Below are positions 10,809-19,173 of a stretch of DNA of 64,000 nt, piece after piece (positions within the stretch are counted from its first letter, which is position 1; every line of letters begins with the position of its first letter). This DNA is from JADGGV01 sp035715725 (GTDB lineage Bacteria; Gemmatimonadota; Gemmatimonadetes; Longimicrobiales; RSA9). Location: positions 1 through 64,000 of the forward strand of contig DASTKT010000096.1 in assembly GCA_035715725.1 (NCBI GenBank). Direction: 5' to 3'. A model generated the notes under the pieces. It was not told the origin of the DNA. It did no database searches and saw only the letters and a list, made by a program, of their open reading frames with translations. The position numbers and the translations under genes are program-made.

Positions 10809-12487
10809 CGCTGCGCCGCGGCTCGTTCCTCCTCCTCTGCCTCGCGCTGGGCGCACGCGGTGCCGCCGGCCAGGAGGCGTCCGGCCCCGAGCTCGCGCCG
10901 GACGTGGCGCTCTCGGCCGTCGAGTTCTACAACCGGCCCGGCACCACTCGCCTCGTCGGCGGATCCACGCTCGCCGCCGGCGAGGAGGTCGTCGGCGACG
11001 TCGCCGTCCTCGGCGGCAACTACACGGTCGCCGGCCGCATTCGCGGCGACCTCGTGGTGATCAACGGCGAGCTCGAGCTGCACCCTGGCGCGGAGATCAG
11101 CGGCGCGGTGCTCGTCGTCGGCGGCTCCATCGTCGGGAACGCGCCCATCGGGGGCACGATCCGCACCTACCCCGAGCCGCTGCGCTACCGGATGGACGCG
11201 GATCGGCTCGTCTACACCGGCTCGCCGCCTTCGACGTTGTTCGCGGCGGGCCATCAATTCCGCTTCGGCCGGACGGACATCGCGCTCGCGGTGCGCCGCG
11301 GCTACAACCGCGTCGAGGGGCTTCCCATCGCGCTCGGCCCCCGCCTCGACCTGGGCCGCGCCAATCCGACCCGGCTCGAGGGCTTCGTCATCTACCGCTC
11401 CGCGCCGGGCCTGGGCCTCGACCACGACCGCGTCGGCTACGTCGTCCGCGCCGAGCAGTTCCTCGGCGGGCGCAGCGTCGCGCGCTTCGGCGTCCATCTC
11501 TTCTCGGAGATCGTGCCGGTGGAGGAGACCGGGCTCTCCGATCGCGAGAACTCGCTCTCGACCTTCGTCCTGCACCAGGATTTCCGCGACCACTACGAGC
11601 GCCGCGGCTGGGGCGCCTACCTGCGCCTTGCCCGGCGAGGCCTCCCGTACGACCTCGTCCTCGACTACCGCGACGAGCGCGACCGCAGCATCCCCGCGTC
11701 CGCGGCCTGGGCTATCCTCGACAGCGGCGAGGCCTGGCGGCCCCAGCCGCTCGTCGGCGAAGGCCCGCTGCGTACGGTCGCCCTACGCCTCGGCTACGAT
11801 ACCCGCAACGACGTCATCGCGCCTGCCGCCGGCTGGCTCGTGCGCGGCGCCATCGAGCGCGGCCTCGGCGGCTCGCCCGCCTCCGACGCGGCGCTCGTCG
11901 ATGGGACCCCGCTCCTGGCCCAGGCGCCCGTCCCCGTCAACGCCGACTTCACCGCCGCCTCGGTGGATCTGCGGCGTTACGCGCGCCTCGGCCCCAGCTC
12001 CCGCATGGCCGTGCGGTTCCTCGCCTCCGGCTCCCTCGACGGCAAGCCGCTCCCCCCGCAGCGCCAGCAGACGCTCGGCGGCGAGGGCACGCTCCCCGGC
12101 TACCGCGCCTTCGGCTTCGACTGTGGCGCGCGGCGCGAGACCGTCGAGGTCGGCCGCACCCGCTTCTTCCCGTTCTACGGCTGCGACCGCCTGATCCTCG
12201 TCCAGCTCGAGTATCAGGCCGGCTTCCCGCTGGTGCGCGGCTTCGGCCGCCGCCTCGGCTTCCGCGGGGACCTCGGCGAGTCCCTCGGCTGGACGGCCTT
12301 CTTCGACACCGGCCGCGCCTGGACGGACCTCGCCGCCACGGAAGGCCGTAGGCGCGGCGCCGAATTCTTCGCCGCCGACGTCGGTGTCGGGCTCCGCATC
12401 GAGCGCATCGGCCTCTACTGGGGGCTCCCACTCTCCGGGCGCGGCCAGGGCTTCAACTTCTTCGTGCGCATCGGCCCGCGCCTGTGA
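10805..12487 (+). CDS. Outer-membrane beta-barrel with N-terminal repeat domain
   Basis: 560 residues. A signal peptide (about 1-22, ending in GAAGQ) is followed at about 45-120 by short Gly/Val repeats of type GDVAVLGGNYTVAG, GDLVVINGELEL and GAVLVVGGSIVG, which resemble the beta-helical coils of polymer-forming (bactofilin-like) proteins. The rest, about 150-560, has alternating aromatic/polar strands and looks like a BamA/Omp85-type surface-antigen barrel. It is coupled to the response regulator by ATGA and to the next gene by GTGA, so this two-component operon probably manages an envelope function. Confidence 0.75.
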   Translation: MTLRRGSFLLLCLALGARGAAGQEASGPELAPDVALSAVEFYNRPGTTRLVGGSTLAAGEEVVGDVAVLGGNYTVAGRIRGDLVVINGELELHPGAEISGAVLVVGGSIVGNAPIGGTIRTYPEPLRYRMDADRLVYTGSPPSTLFAAGHQFRFGRTDIALAVRRGYNRVEGLPIALGPRLDLGRANPTRLEGFVIYRSAPGLGLDHDRVGYVVRAEQFLGGRSVARFGVHLFSEIVPVEETGLSDRENSLSTFVLHQDFRDHYERRGWGAYLRLARRGLPYDLVLDYRDERDRSIPASAAWAILDSGEAWRPQPLVGEGPLRTVALRLGYDTRNDVIAPAAGWLVRGAIERGLGGSPASDAALVDGTPLLAQAPVPVNADFTAASVDLRRYARLGPSSRMAVRFLASGSLDGKPLPPQRQQTLGGEGTLPGYRAFGFDCGARRETVEVGRTRFFPFYGCDRLILVQLEYQAGFPLVRGFGRRLGFRGDLGESLGWTAFFDTGRAWTDLAATEGRRRGAEFFAADVGVGLRIERIGLYWGLPLSGRGQGFNFFVRIGPRL

Positions 12488-13125
12488 TCGCTCTGCTCCT
12501 CTCCTGGACCCTCGCGCTCGCCTCGCCGCCGGCGTCCGCCCCGGATTCCGGAGACGTCGTCGTCCAGGCCCCCGTCTTCGTGGTGGTCCCGGATCCCGGC
12601 GCCGGCTGGCGGCCGCTCGTCCGCATCGGCCGCATCCTCGACGACAGTTCCCTCGAGCAGGCCGCCCGCTCCGGGTTCCCGCTCCGCCTCCGCTGCCGGG
12701 TCGAGCTCTGGCGGGACGGGCGCTTCGTCGACGCGCTCGCCGGCGCGCAGGACTGGACCGCCGTCGTCCTCTTCCAGCCGCTCGACAACGCCTTCCTGGT
12801 GCGCGAGTCCGCCACCGGCCGGGTCCGCCGCTTTGCCAGCTATGGCTCCGCCACGGCCGATCTCGAGCAGGCCTACCCGCTCCCCCTCCACCCGACCCGG
12901 CGAGGCCGCTACTACTACACGGCCCGCCTCGACGTCGAGACGATCTCCGTCTCCGACCTCCAGGAGCTCGAGCACTGGCTCCGCGGCGAGCTCGGCCCGG
13001 CGGTCAGCGGCGACGGCTCGATCCCCTCCGCCGTAGAGCAGGGCGTCAAGCGCCTGTTCGTCCGCGTCCTCGGTCTCCCCGCGCTCCGCCACGAGGCCCG
13101 CAGCGAGAAGTTCGTCGTTCGCTGA
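12484..13125 (+). CDS. DUF4390-like secreted protein
   Basis: 213 residues with a signal peptide (MIALLLSWTLALASPPASA). The mature sequence ends in a region (VEQGVKRLFVRVLGLPALRHEARSEKF, given in part) that recalls DUF4390 proteins, which are often encoded beside ntrYX-type two-component genes. That context matches this operon. Function is unknown. The GTG start overlaps the previous stop. It is the last gene of the run beginning at 6656. Confidence 0.65.
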   Translation: MIALLLSWTLALASPPASAPDSGDVVVQAPVFVVVPDPGAGWRPLVRIGRILDDSSLEQAARSGFPLRLRCRVELWRDGRFVDALAGAQDWTAVVLFQPLDNAFLVRESATGRVRRFASYGSATADLEQAYPLPLHPTRRGRYYYTARLDVETISVSDLQELEHWLRGELGPAVSGDGSIPSAVEQGVKRLFVRVLGLPALRHEARSEKFVVR

Positions 13126-13191
13126 GGCCCGCTCTGGCTCGCCTCTTGCGCCTCGCCGCGAGGCCGATTCGCGGCATTCCCGGAGGCCTCC

Positions 13192-13632
13192 TTGAGTCCG
13201 ACCTGCCCGATCTGCGGCTGCGCCCTCGCCGAAGGCGACCGCGTCGTGAGCGTGCTCCCCGCCGGTTCCGGCGCCGCGCCCGCGCTGCGCGAGGTCTCGC
13301 TCGCCGCCGCCGCGGATGGCGCGCTCGCCTATCTCTGTGCCCGCCACGCCGACGCGGTCGCGCTCCTCGAATCGCTCCAGGTCGACCGCGCCTCCATCGA
13401 GCGCGAGGTCCGTGGGCACTTCTACCAGGAGCTCGATCTGCTGGCCTATGCCTTCGAGATGGAAGCCGCGCAGCAGATCGAGGAGGGACGCGACGACGAC
13501 GCCGCACGCACCCAGCAGACCCGCCTCGGCATCCGCCTGGCGGCCCGGCTCGTCGGCGGCGTGCCCGCCCCCGAGGTCGACCGCCGCCTCGAGCGCTGGC
13601 GTGACGCCTATCGCACCAAGTTCCCGGATTGA
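13192..13632 (+). CDS. Small Cys-pair protein, unknown function
   Basis: 146 residues. It begins at TTG with GGAGG five bases upstream. The N-terminus has a CPICGC cluster and a lone Cys with a His in LCARHAD, suggesting a small metal-binding knuckle. The rest is helical and charged (about 60-146). No family is recognised and it has no membrane segment. It lies 66 bases after the DUF4390-like gene and 119 bases before the DUF255 gene, so it may belong to either unit. Confidence 0.65.
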   Translation: MSPTCPICGCALAEGDRVVSVLPAGSGAAPALREVSLAAAADGALAYLCARHADAVALLESLQVDRASIEREVRGHFYQELDLLAYAFEMEAAQQIEEGRDDDAARTQQTRLGIRLAARLVGGVPAPEVDRRLERWRDAYRTKFPD

Positions 13633-13751
13633 TCCCGTCGCGCCGCGGCCGCGCGCCGCACGCACGCGCTGGCCCATCCCGACGCCCGTACTTACCTTCC
13701 AGATGCGGACGAAGCGTCCGTTCCCCGCTTTTCCCCGTCTGGGAGTGCCGA

Positions 13752-15509
13752 ATGCCCCAGCACGATGGGTCCGTTGCCGGATCCGATCGTCCTGTCGCCG
13801 TCCGTTGGCGTCCGTGGGGCGCCGAGGCGTTTCGTGAGGCCACCACCGCCGACCGCCCGGTGCTGCTGAACCTCACGGCGTCGTGGTGCCACTGGTGCCG
13901 CCTGATGGATGAAACGACCTACGCGGATCCGGAGCTGGTCGCCCTCGTCAACGCGGAGCTCGTGCCGATCCGCGTCGACGCCGACCGCTACCCCCACGTC
14001 CAGTACCGCTACATCGCCGGTGGTTGGCCGACGAACGCGTTCCTGACGCCGACCGGCGAGGTGTTGTGGGCCGGCACGTTCGTCGAGCTCGAGGAGTTCC
14101 GCGGCGTTGCCCGGAACGTGCTGGCCGCCTGGAAGGACCGGCGCGCCGAGCTGGACGTCGAAATCCAGCGGCGCCGGAAGGCGCTCGACGCCGCTCGCTC
14201 CCACCGGCCCACGACCGGGATCGTCCGGCGCGAGGCCGCCGACGATGTCCTCGCCGCCATCCAGCACGCGTACGATCCGCGCAACGGCGGGTTCGGCGAG
14301 GCGCCGAAGTTCCCGTACGCGGATGCGATCGAGCTGCTGTTCGCTCAGGAGCGCCGGGCCCCGGGCGGTGGTTGGGGCGCGATGGCCGATCACACGCTCG
14401 ACGGAATGCTGGCCGGCGACCTGTGGGATGAGCTCGATGGCGGCTTCTTCCGCTACGCGCTGCAGGCCGACTGGACGCACCCGCGCCGCGAGAAGCTGCT
14501 CGAGACGAACGCCGGGTTGCTGGCGGCGTACGCCGTCGGCGCGCACGTCCGCGGACGCGAGGACTGGCGCCGCATTGCCGAGCGGATTGTGAGCTGGGTC
14601 GAAGGCACGCTCACGCGTCCGGACGGGCTCTGGTCCGGGAGCCAGATGGCCGCGGAGGCGTACTACGCGCTCCCGGCCGAGGCGCGGACTCGGGCTCCCC
14701 GGCCCAGCGTCGATGCCACGGTCTTCACCGACTCCGCCTCGCACTGGATCCGGGCGCTGGCCACGGCCGGCCCACGCCTCGGCCGGGCCGACTGGGTGGA
14801 GCGCGCCGCCGGGGCGCTCCCCCGCCTGCTGTCGCAGATGGCGGCGCCGGGCGACCTCCTGTTCCACCACGCGGCGTCCGGTGAGGCGCCGGCGCTTCCG
14901 GGGCTGCTCACCGATTCGCTCGAGGCAGCCCGCGCGTGCGTCGCCGTCGCCCAGGCCACGGGCCGCGCGGACCTCGTCGGTGAGGCCCGGCGCCTCGCGG
15001 CCGCCATGCAGCGGCGCCTCTGGGCCGACGCCGGTGGCTTCGTCGACCACGTGCCCTCGGACGACGACGTGGCGGCGCTCCGCTACCGCGATCGCCCCTT
15101 CGAGCTGAACGCCGACGCGGCCCGACTCCTCCTCGACCTCTACCAGGCCACGGGCGAGCGGAGTTACCGCGCCCTCGCCGAGCGTACCCTCGCCACGCTT
15201 TCGCCGCTGGCGGGCCGCTACGAGGTGGCGGGCGCGGCATTCGCTCTCGGCGTCGAGGAGTTCTTCGAGGCGCCGTTGTCCGTGGCACTCGTCGGCTCCG
15301 CCGATTCGACCGCCGAGCTCCGGGCGGCCGCTCTCGCGCTCCCGCTTCCCGAGAGGCGCGTCTGGCCGATCGGCGATGGGGGGCGACTCCCGGCCGGCAG
15401 CTTCCCATCGCAGCCGGCGCCCGCCGCCTACCTCTGCAGCCGCGGCGCCTGTTCGCCCGCGCTCCGCGACCCCGCCGAGCTGGCGGACGCCGCGCGCCGC
15501 GCTCGCTGA
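13752..15509 (+). CDS. DUF255 thioredoxin-domain protein (YyaL-like)
   Basis: 585 residues. The N-terminus carries the thioredoxin-like DUF255 domain with the active-site-like ASWCHWC motif (about 39-45) and the following RVDADRYP stretch. The remainder is the alpha/alpha toroid part of the YyaL/SPATA20 family (FGEAPKFPY, WDELDGGFFRYALQADWTHPR). Such proteins are about 600-700 residues and have no settled function; a redox or sugar-processing role has been suggested. It is followed after 3 bases by the LuxE-like gene, so they are probably co-transcribed. Confidence 0.88.
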   Translation: MPQHDGSVAGSDRPVAVRWRPWGAEAFREATTADRPVLLNLTASWCHWCRLMDETTYADPELVALVNAELVPIRVDADRYPHVQYRYIAGGWPTNAFLTPTGEVLWAGTFVELEEFRGVARNVLAAWKDRRAELDVEIQRRRKALDAARSHRPTTGIVRREAADDVLAAIQHAYDPRNGGFGEAPKFPYADAIELLFAQERRAPGGGWGAMADHTLDGMLAGDLWDELDGGFFRYALQADWTHPRREKLLETNAGLLAAYAVGAHVRGREDWRRIAERIVSWVEGTLTRPDGLWSGSQMAAEAYYALPAEARTRAPRPSVDATVFTDSASHWIRALATAGPRLGRADWVERAAGALPRLLSQMAAPGDLLFHHAASGEAPALPGLLTDSLEAARACVAVAQATGRADLVGEARRLAAAMQRRLWADAGGFVDHVPSDDDVAALRYRDRPFELNADAARLLLDLYQATGERSYRALAERTLATLSPLAGRYEVAGAAFALGVEEFFEAPLSVALVGSADSTAELRAAALALPLPERRVWPIGDGGRLPAGSFPSQPAPAAYLCSRGACSPALRDPAELADAARRAR

Positions 15510-15512
15510 GGC

Positions 15513-16643
15513 ATGCCGGCGCGAGACGACGCGCTCCGGTCGGATCTGCTGGCGGTCTTCGCTCGGGGGGTCGGTGCGCCGCTCTCCGACGCCGACTTCA
15601 ACGCGCTCGCGCTCCGGGTGTTCGCGTACCAGATCGAGCGCAATGCGGCGTACGCCGCGTACTGCCGCCGCCGCGGCGCCACGCCGGAGACCGTCGGGCA
15701 CTGGACCCGGATCCCGGCCGTGCCCACGTCGGCGTACAAGGAGATCCCCCTCGTCGCCGGCGATCCAGCCGGTGCCCGGGCCGTGTTCCGCACCAGCGGC
15801 ACGACGCGGGGCCCCGAGCGCCGCGGCGCCCATTACGTCCTGGACCTCGCACTCTATCGCGCATCGCTGCTCCCGACGTTCGAGGCCTACCTCCTCCCCG
15901 ACGGCGCGCGGCTTCCCGTGCTCTCGCTGATCCCGTCCGCCGCGGACGCGCCGGACTCGTCGCTCTCGTGGATGGCCGCCGCGATCATGGACGAGCTCGG
16001 TGCGCCGGGGGGCGGCTGGTTCGCGGCGCCGTACTCCGGGCTCCAGGAGGCGAGCCTCGGCCGGGCGCTCCGCGGGTTCGAGGCCGCCGGCCAGCCCGTC
16101 TGTCTGCTCGGTACTTCACTGGCGTTCGCGCACTGGCTCGACGGCTTGCGCGCGCGGGGCGAGCGGCTCGCAGTTCCGCCCGGCTCGCGACTCATGGACA
16201 CCGGCGGGTTCAAGGGGCACCGCCGTGAGGTCTCCAGTGACACGCTCCGCGCCGACTACCGGGATCTCCTCGGCATCCCGGAGACGCACGCGGTGAACGA
16301 GTACGGCATGACCGAGCTGCTCTCGCAGTACTATGACGCCGCGCTGCGCGACCACACCCTGGGCCGCGGCGGCGAGCCGCGCCGCAAGGCCGGGCCGCCG
16401 TGGTTGCGCGCCGTCGTCGCCGACCCGGAGACGCTCGAGCCGCTTCCGCGCGGCGAGACCGGGATCCTGCGTCACGTGGACCTCGCGAACCTCGATTCGG
16501 TGGCCGCCATCCAGACGGAGGACCTCGGCCGGGAGGTCGAGGACGGCTTCCTGCTCCTCGGCCGCGCCGCCGGCGCCGCGCCCCGCGGCTGCTCCATCGC
16601 CGCCGACCTGCTGATCCGGGCGGCGCGGGAGACCGGGGCGTGA
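15513..16643 (+). CDS. LuxE-like acyl-protein synthetase
   Basis: 376 residues, the length of LuxE (about 370). The adenylate-forming signature FRTSGTTRG lies at 92-100, with a conserved second half (MDTGGFKGHRREVS; NEYGMTELLSQYYD). LuxE activates a fatty acid with ATP and passes the acyl group to LuxC, which reduces it to the aldehyde. Here the LuxC-like gene follows with a 4-base GTGA overlap, so the two probably work as one acyl reductase. No luxA or luxB luciferase gene lies in the window, so light emission is not implied. Confidence 0.88.
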   Translation: MPARDDALRSDLLAVFARGVGAPLSDADFNALALRVFAYQIERNAAYAAYCRRRGATPETVGHWTRIPAVPTSAYKEIPLVAGDPAGARAVFRTSGTTRGPERRGAHYVLDLALYRASLLPTFEAYLLPDGARLPVLSLIPSAADAPDSSLSWMAAAIMDELGAPGGGWFAAPYSGLQEASLGRALRGFEAAGQPVCLLGTSLAFAHWLDGLRARGERLAVPPGSRLMDTGGFKGHRREVSSDTLRADYRDLLGIPETHAVNEYGMTELLSQYYDAALRDHTLGRGGEPRRKAGPPWLRAVVADPETLEPLPRGETGILRHVDLANLDSVAAIQTEDLGREVEDGFLLLGRAAGAAPRGCSIAADLLIRAARETGA

Positions 16644-18055
16644 CCACCATCGACGCGTTCCACCTGCCGCGTCTCGAGGAGTCGGACGTCGAGCGCTGGG
16701 AGAGCCGGTCCATCGGCCCGGGGCTCGCGCTGCGCTTCCCGCTCCTGCGCCCGGACGGGCTGCGGCGCCTGCTCGCCCGCATGCGCGACGCGCGCACCCG
16801 CACGCTCGCGCACCTCCCCGTCGAGCGCATCGTCCGGGCGATCGACCAGGCTGCCGCCCGCCTCGCCGACCCCGCCGATCCGCTCCGCCGCGCCGCCGAC
16901 GCCTCGCTCCCGCTCGTCACCGGCCTCTCCGCGCCGATGGCGCGCCACGTCCTCGACCGCGCTCTCCTCGACTGGCGCGAGCCGGCACTCCGCGCGCTGC
17001 TCGCCGACGAGCTCGGCGGCCCGGCCGTGCTCGACGAGTTTCGCCCCCGCTCCGGATCGCCGGTGGCCGCTCGCTACGTCCGCGCCTTCGGCCCGGCACT
17101 GGCCTTCCACGTCTTCGCCGGCAACGTTCCCGGCGTGGCGGTCACGTCGATCGTTCGCTCCCTCCTGGTCAAGGCCGCGACGCTCGGCAAGACGGCCGCC
17201 GACGAGCCCGTGCTGGCGCCGCTCTTCGCCCGCACGCTCGCCGCGGTGAGCCCGGACCTCGGCGACGTGCTCGCCGTCACGTACTGGCCCGGCGGACTCG
17301 AGCACGTGGAAGCCGTCGCGCTGCGCGAGGCCGACACCGTCGTCGTCTACGGCGGCGGAGCCGCCGAGGAGGCGATTCGGCGACGCGTCCCCGCAGGCAC
17401 GCCCTTCCTCGCGCACGGGCCGCGCTACTCTTTCGGGCTGGTCGGCCGCGAGGCCCTTTCGCCCGCCCGCGCGGCCGCCCTCGCCGAGGAGGTCGGCCGG
17501 GCCGTCGCCCTCTTCGACCAGCAGGGCTGCGTCTCGCCTCACATGGTTTACGTCGAGCAGGGTGGGGAAGTCTCTCCGCGGGCATTCGGCGCACTGGTCG
17601 CCGCGGCGCTGGCGCGCCTCGAGGCCGATCTGCCGCGCGGCCCGCTGCGCCCCGAGGACGCCGCCGCCATCCACGCCGCCCGCGGCGCCGCGGAGTTCCG
17701 CGCCATCGCCGGCGGAGACGTCGAGCTGCACACCAGCCCGGGGACCGAGTGGACCGTCGCGTTCGATGCCGACCCGGCCTTCACGGCGTCCTGCCTGAAC
17801 CGGTTCCTCTGGGTCAAGCCGCTGCTGGACCTGTCCGACGCGGTCGAGCTCGCCCGCCCGTTCCGCGCGTTCCTCCAGACCATCGCCATCGCCGGCGCCG
17901 GGAGCCGGCTACCGGATCTCGCCGCTGCGCTCGGCCACGCCGGCGCCACCCGGATCACCACCTTCGAGGCGATGCCCTGGCCGCCACCCTCCTGGCACCA
18001 TGACGGCCGCGGACCGCTCGTCGAGCTGCTGCGTTGGGTCGACCTCGAGGCCTAG
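16640..18055 (+). CDS. LuxC-like acyl-CoA/acyl-protein reductase
   Basis: 471 residues, near LuxC length. The Rossmann-type part has HVFAGNVPGVAV at about 157-168. The probable catalytic Cys297 sits in FDQQGCVSPH, equivalent to the LuxC thioester-forming Cys. It should reduce an activated acyl group to the aldehyde with NADPH. The GTG start overlaps the luxE-like stop. The 3' end overlaps the convergent macro-domain gene by 4 bases. The aldehyde's fate is unknown here; wax ester, alkane or secondary-metabolite chemistry are possibilities. Confidence 0.9.
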   Translation: MTTIDAFHLPRLEESDVERWESRSIGPGLALRFPLLRPDGLRRLLARMRDARTRTLAHLPVERIVRAIDQAAARLADPADPLRRAADASLPLVTGLSAPMARHVLDRALLDWREPALRALLADELGGPAVLDEFRPRSGSPVAARYVRAFGPALAFHVFAGNVPGVAVTSIVRSLLVKAATLGKTAADEPVLAPLFARTLAAVSPDLGDVLAVTYWPGGLEHVEAVALREADTVVVYGGGAAEEAIRRRVPAGTPFLAHGPRYSFGLVGREALSPARAAALAEEVGRAVALFDQQGCVSPHMVYVEQGGEVSPRAFGALVAAALARLEADLPRGPLRPEDAAAIHAARGAAEFRAIAGGDVELHTSPGTEWTVAFDADPAFTASCLNRFLWVKPLLDLSDAVELARPFRAFLQTIAIAGAGSRLPDLAAALGHAGATRITTFEAMPWPPPSWHHDGRGPLVELLRWVDLEA

Positions 18056-18555
18056 CGCGCCGCCAGCACCTCCTCCAGCTCCGCCGCATCCTCCGCCGTG
18101 TAGCCGTACAGCACCACCTCTTCGGGCGGCCCCGCGTGCGCCCGCACCGCCTCCAGCATCGCCTGCGCCGCCTGCCGCAACGGGAAGCCCGCGACCCCGG
18201 AGCCCAGCACCGGGAACGCCACGCGCCGGGCCCCCAGCTCGGACGCCACCTGCAGCGCGCTCGCCGTCGCATCCCGGATCGTCCGCTCCGACGCCGGCTC
18301 GTCCCCCATCGCCGCGGCGTGGATCACCCATCGCGCCGGCAGCTCCCCCGCCGTCGTCGCCACGGCCGCGCCGACCCGGATCGGCCCGTGCTGCCGCACG
18401 TATGCATCACACTCCTCCTGCACGCGGGGCCCGCCGCGCCGCCGGATCGCGCCCGCTACCCCCGCCCCCAGCACCAGGTGGTTGTTCGCCGCGTTCACCA
18501 CCGCATCTCCATCGAAGCCGGTGATGTCGCCCGTCACGATCCGCACGGCGCCCAT
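18052..18555 (-). CDS. Macro-domain protein (ADP-ribose binding)
   Basis: 167 residues, a stand-alone macro domain. Motifs include GDITGFDGDAVVNAANNHLVLGAGVAGAIRR in part (ADP-ribose phosphate loop), and AFPVLGSGVAGFP for the second loop. Such proteins bind or hydrolyse ADP-ribose derivatives, for example deacetylating O-acetyl-ADP-ribose. It follows the 91-residue gene at 18559 by 3 bases and is likely co-transcribed with it. Confidence 0.93.
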   Translation of the reverse strand: MGAVRIVTGDITGFDGDAVVNAANNHLVLGAGVAGAIRRRGGPRVQEECDAYVRQHGPIRVGAAVATTAGELPARWVIHAAAMGDEPASERTIRDATASALQVASELGARRVAFPVLGSGVAGFPLRQAAQAMLEAVRAHAGPPEEVVLYGYTAEDAAELEEVLAAR

Positions 18556-18558
18556 GGC

Positions 18559-18834
18559 CTACGCCGGCTCCGACCGCCGGAACACCTCGCGGATCTCCTC
18601 CTCCCCCATTGCGCGCCACCGCTCGTCCACCACGCCCGCCGGAATGTCCAGCCGCGCCAGCCGCTTGACCTCCGACGGGACATCGTTGCACACGAACAGC
18701 GCCTCCGCGTGCTCCTCGCCCCCCTCGTGTATCCCCGACGTCACCATCCCCGTCCACTGCCGACCCCGATCGTCCCGGAACACGCGCGGCGTGGTCTCCG
18801 GCGTCTCCTCCACGGGCCGCTTCTCCCATTCCAT
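18559..18834 (-). CDS. Small acidic protein, unknown function
   Basis: 91 residues. The ATG at 18834 follows a strong GGAGG and is preferred to the longer frame that begins at 18930. The sequence is charged, with ends MEWEKRPVEETPETTPR and MGEEEIREVFRRSEPA. A single Cys lies in LFVCNDVPSE. There is no signal peptide or membrane helix, and no family is recognised. It is immediately upstream of the macro-domain gene. Confidence 0.7.
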   Translation of the reverse strand: MEWEKRPVEETPETTPRVFRDDRGRQWTGMVTSGIHEGGEEHAEALFVCNDVPSEVKRLARLDIPAGVVDERWRAMGEEEIREVFRRSEPA

Positions 18835-19173
18835 GCTCGCCTCCTTCGCCACGTCCCTCGGCGCCTCACCGCGAGGGCCGCCGACCGTTTCGTCCGTGCA
18901 ACGCCCGTACCCGGCGCGCCGGCTGGCCACATCGTGCGCATCGGCGGACCCGATTGGCGCATGTGCGCCTCACTTCCCGGCATCCGCGCCGGGTCGATTT
19001 CCGAAACATGCGTCGCCGGCCGATCGGCCTAAGCGTTTTGTGGTAAATATTTGGCGATTTTTCCACAAATGCGCGGCCGAAAGGGGAACGCCGCTTGCAC
19101 TCGGGCCCCGCCGTTCGCGCGGCCGTTTTGTCAACGGTCGACGTTACCGACCCAACGGAATGGAGGGAGCGCG
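18835..19173. other. Intergenic region with A/T-rich island
   Basis: 339 bases between divergently transcribed genes. The stretch 19031-19070 is unusually A/T rich for this genome and holds a dyad (listed separately). It probably contains the promoter of the lytic transglycosylase at 19174 and perhaps that of the 91-residue gene. No gene is seen within it. Confidence 0.55.
19037..19069. promoter_or_regulatory. Dyad TTTGTGG-N19-CCACAAA
   Basis: Perfect 7-base arms (19037-19043 and 19063-19069) sit in an A/T-rich patch about 105 bases before the lytic transglycosylase start. The arrangement suits a dimeric regulator or a promoter region. No regulator is assigned. Confidence 0.4.

Noticed and set aside
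8637..10856. 739-residue minus-strand frame
   Set aside because: It is antisense to the NtrC-family regulator, whose motifs are unambiguous.
15513..18055. Bioluminescence operon
   Set aside because: luxA and luxB are absent; only the acyl-reductase part is present.
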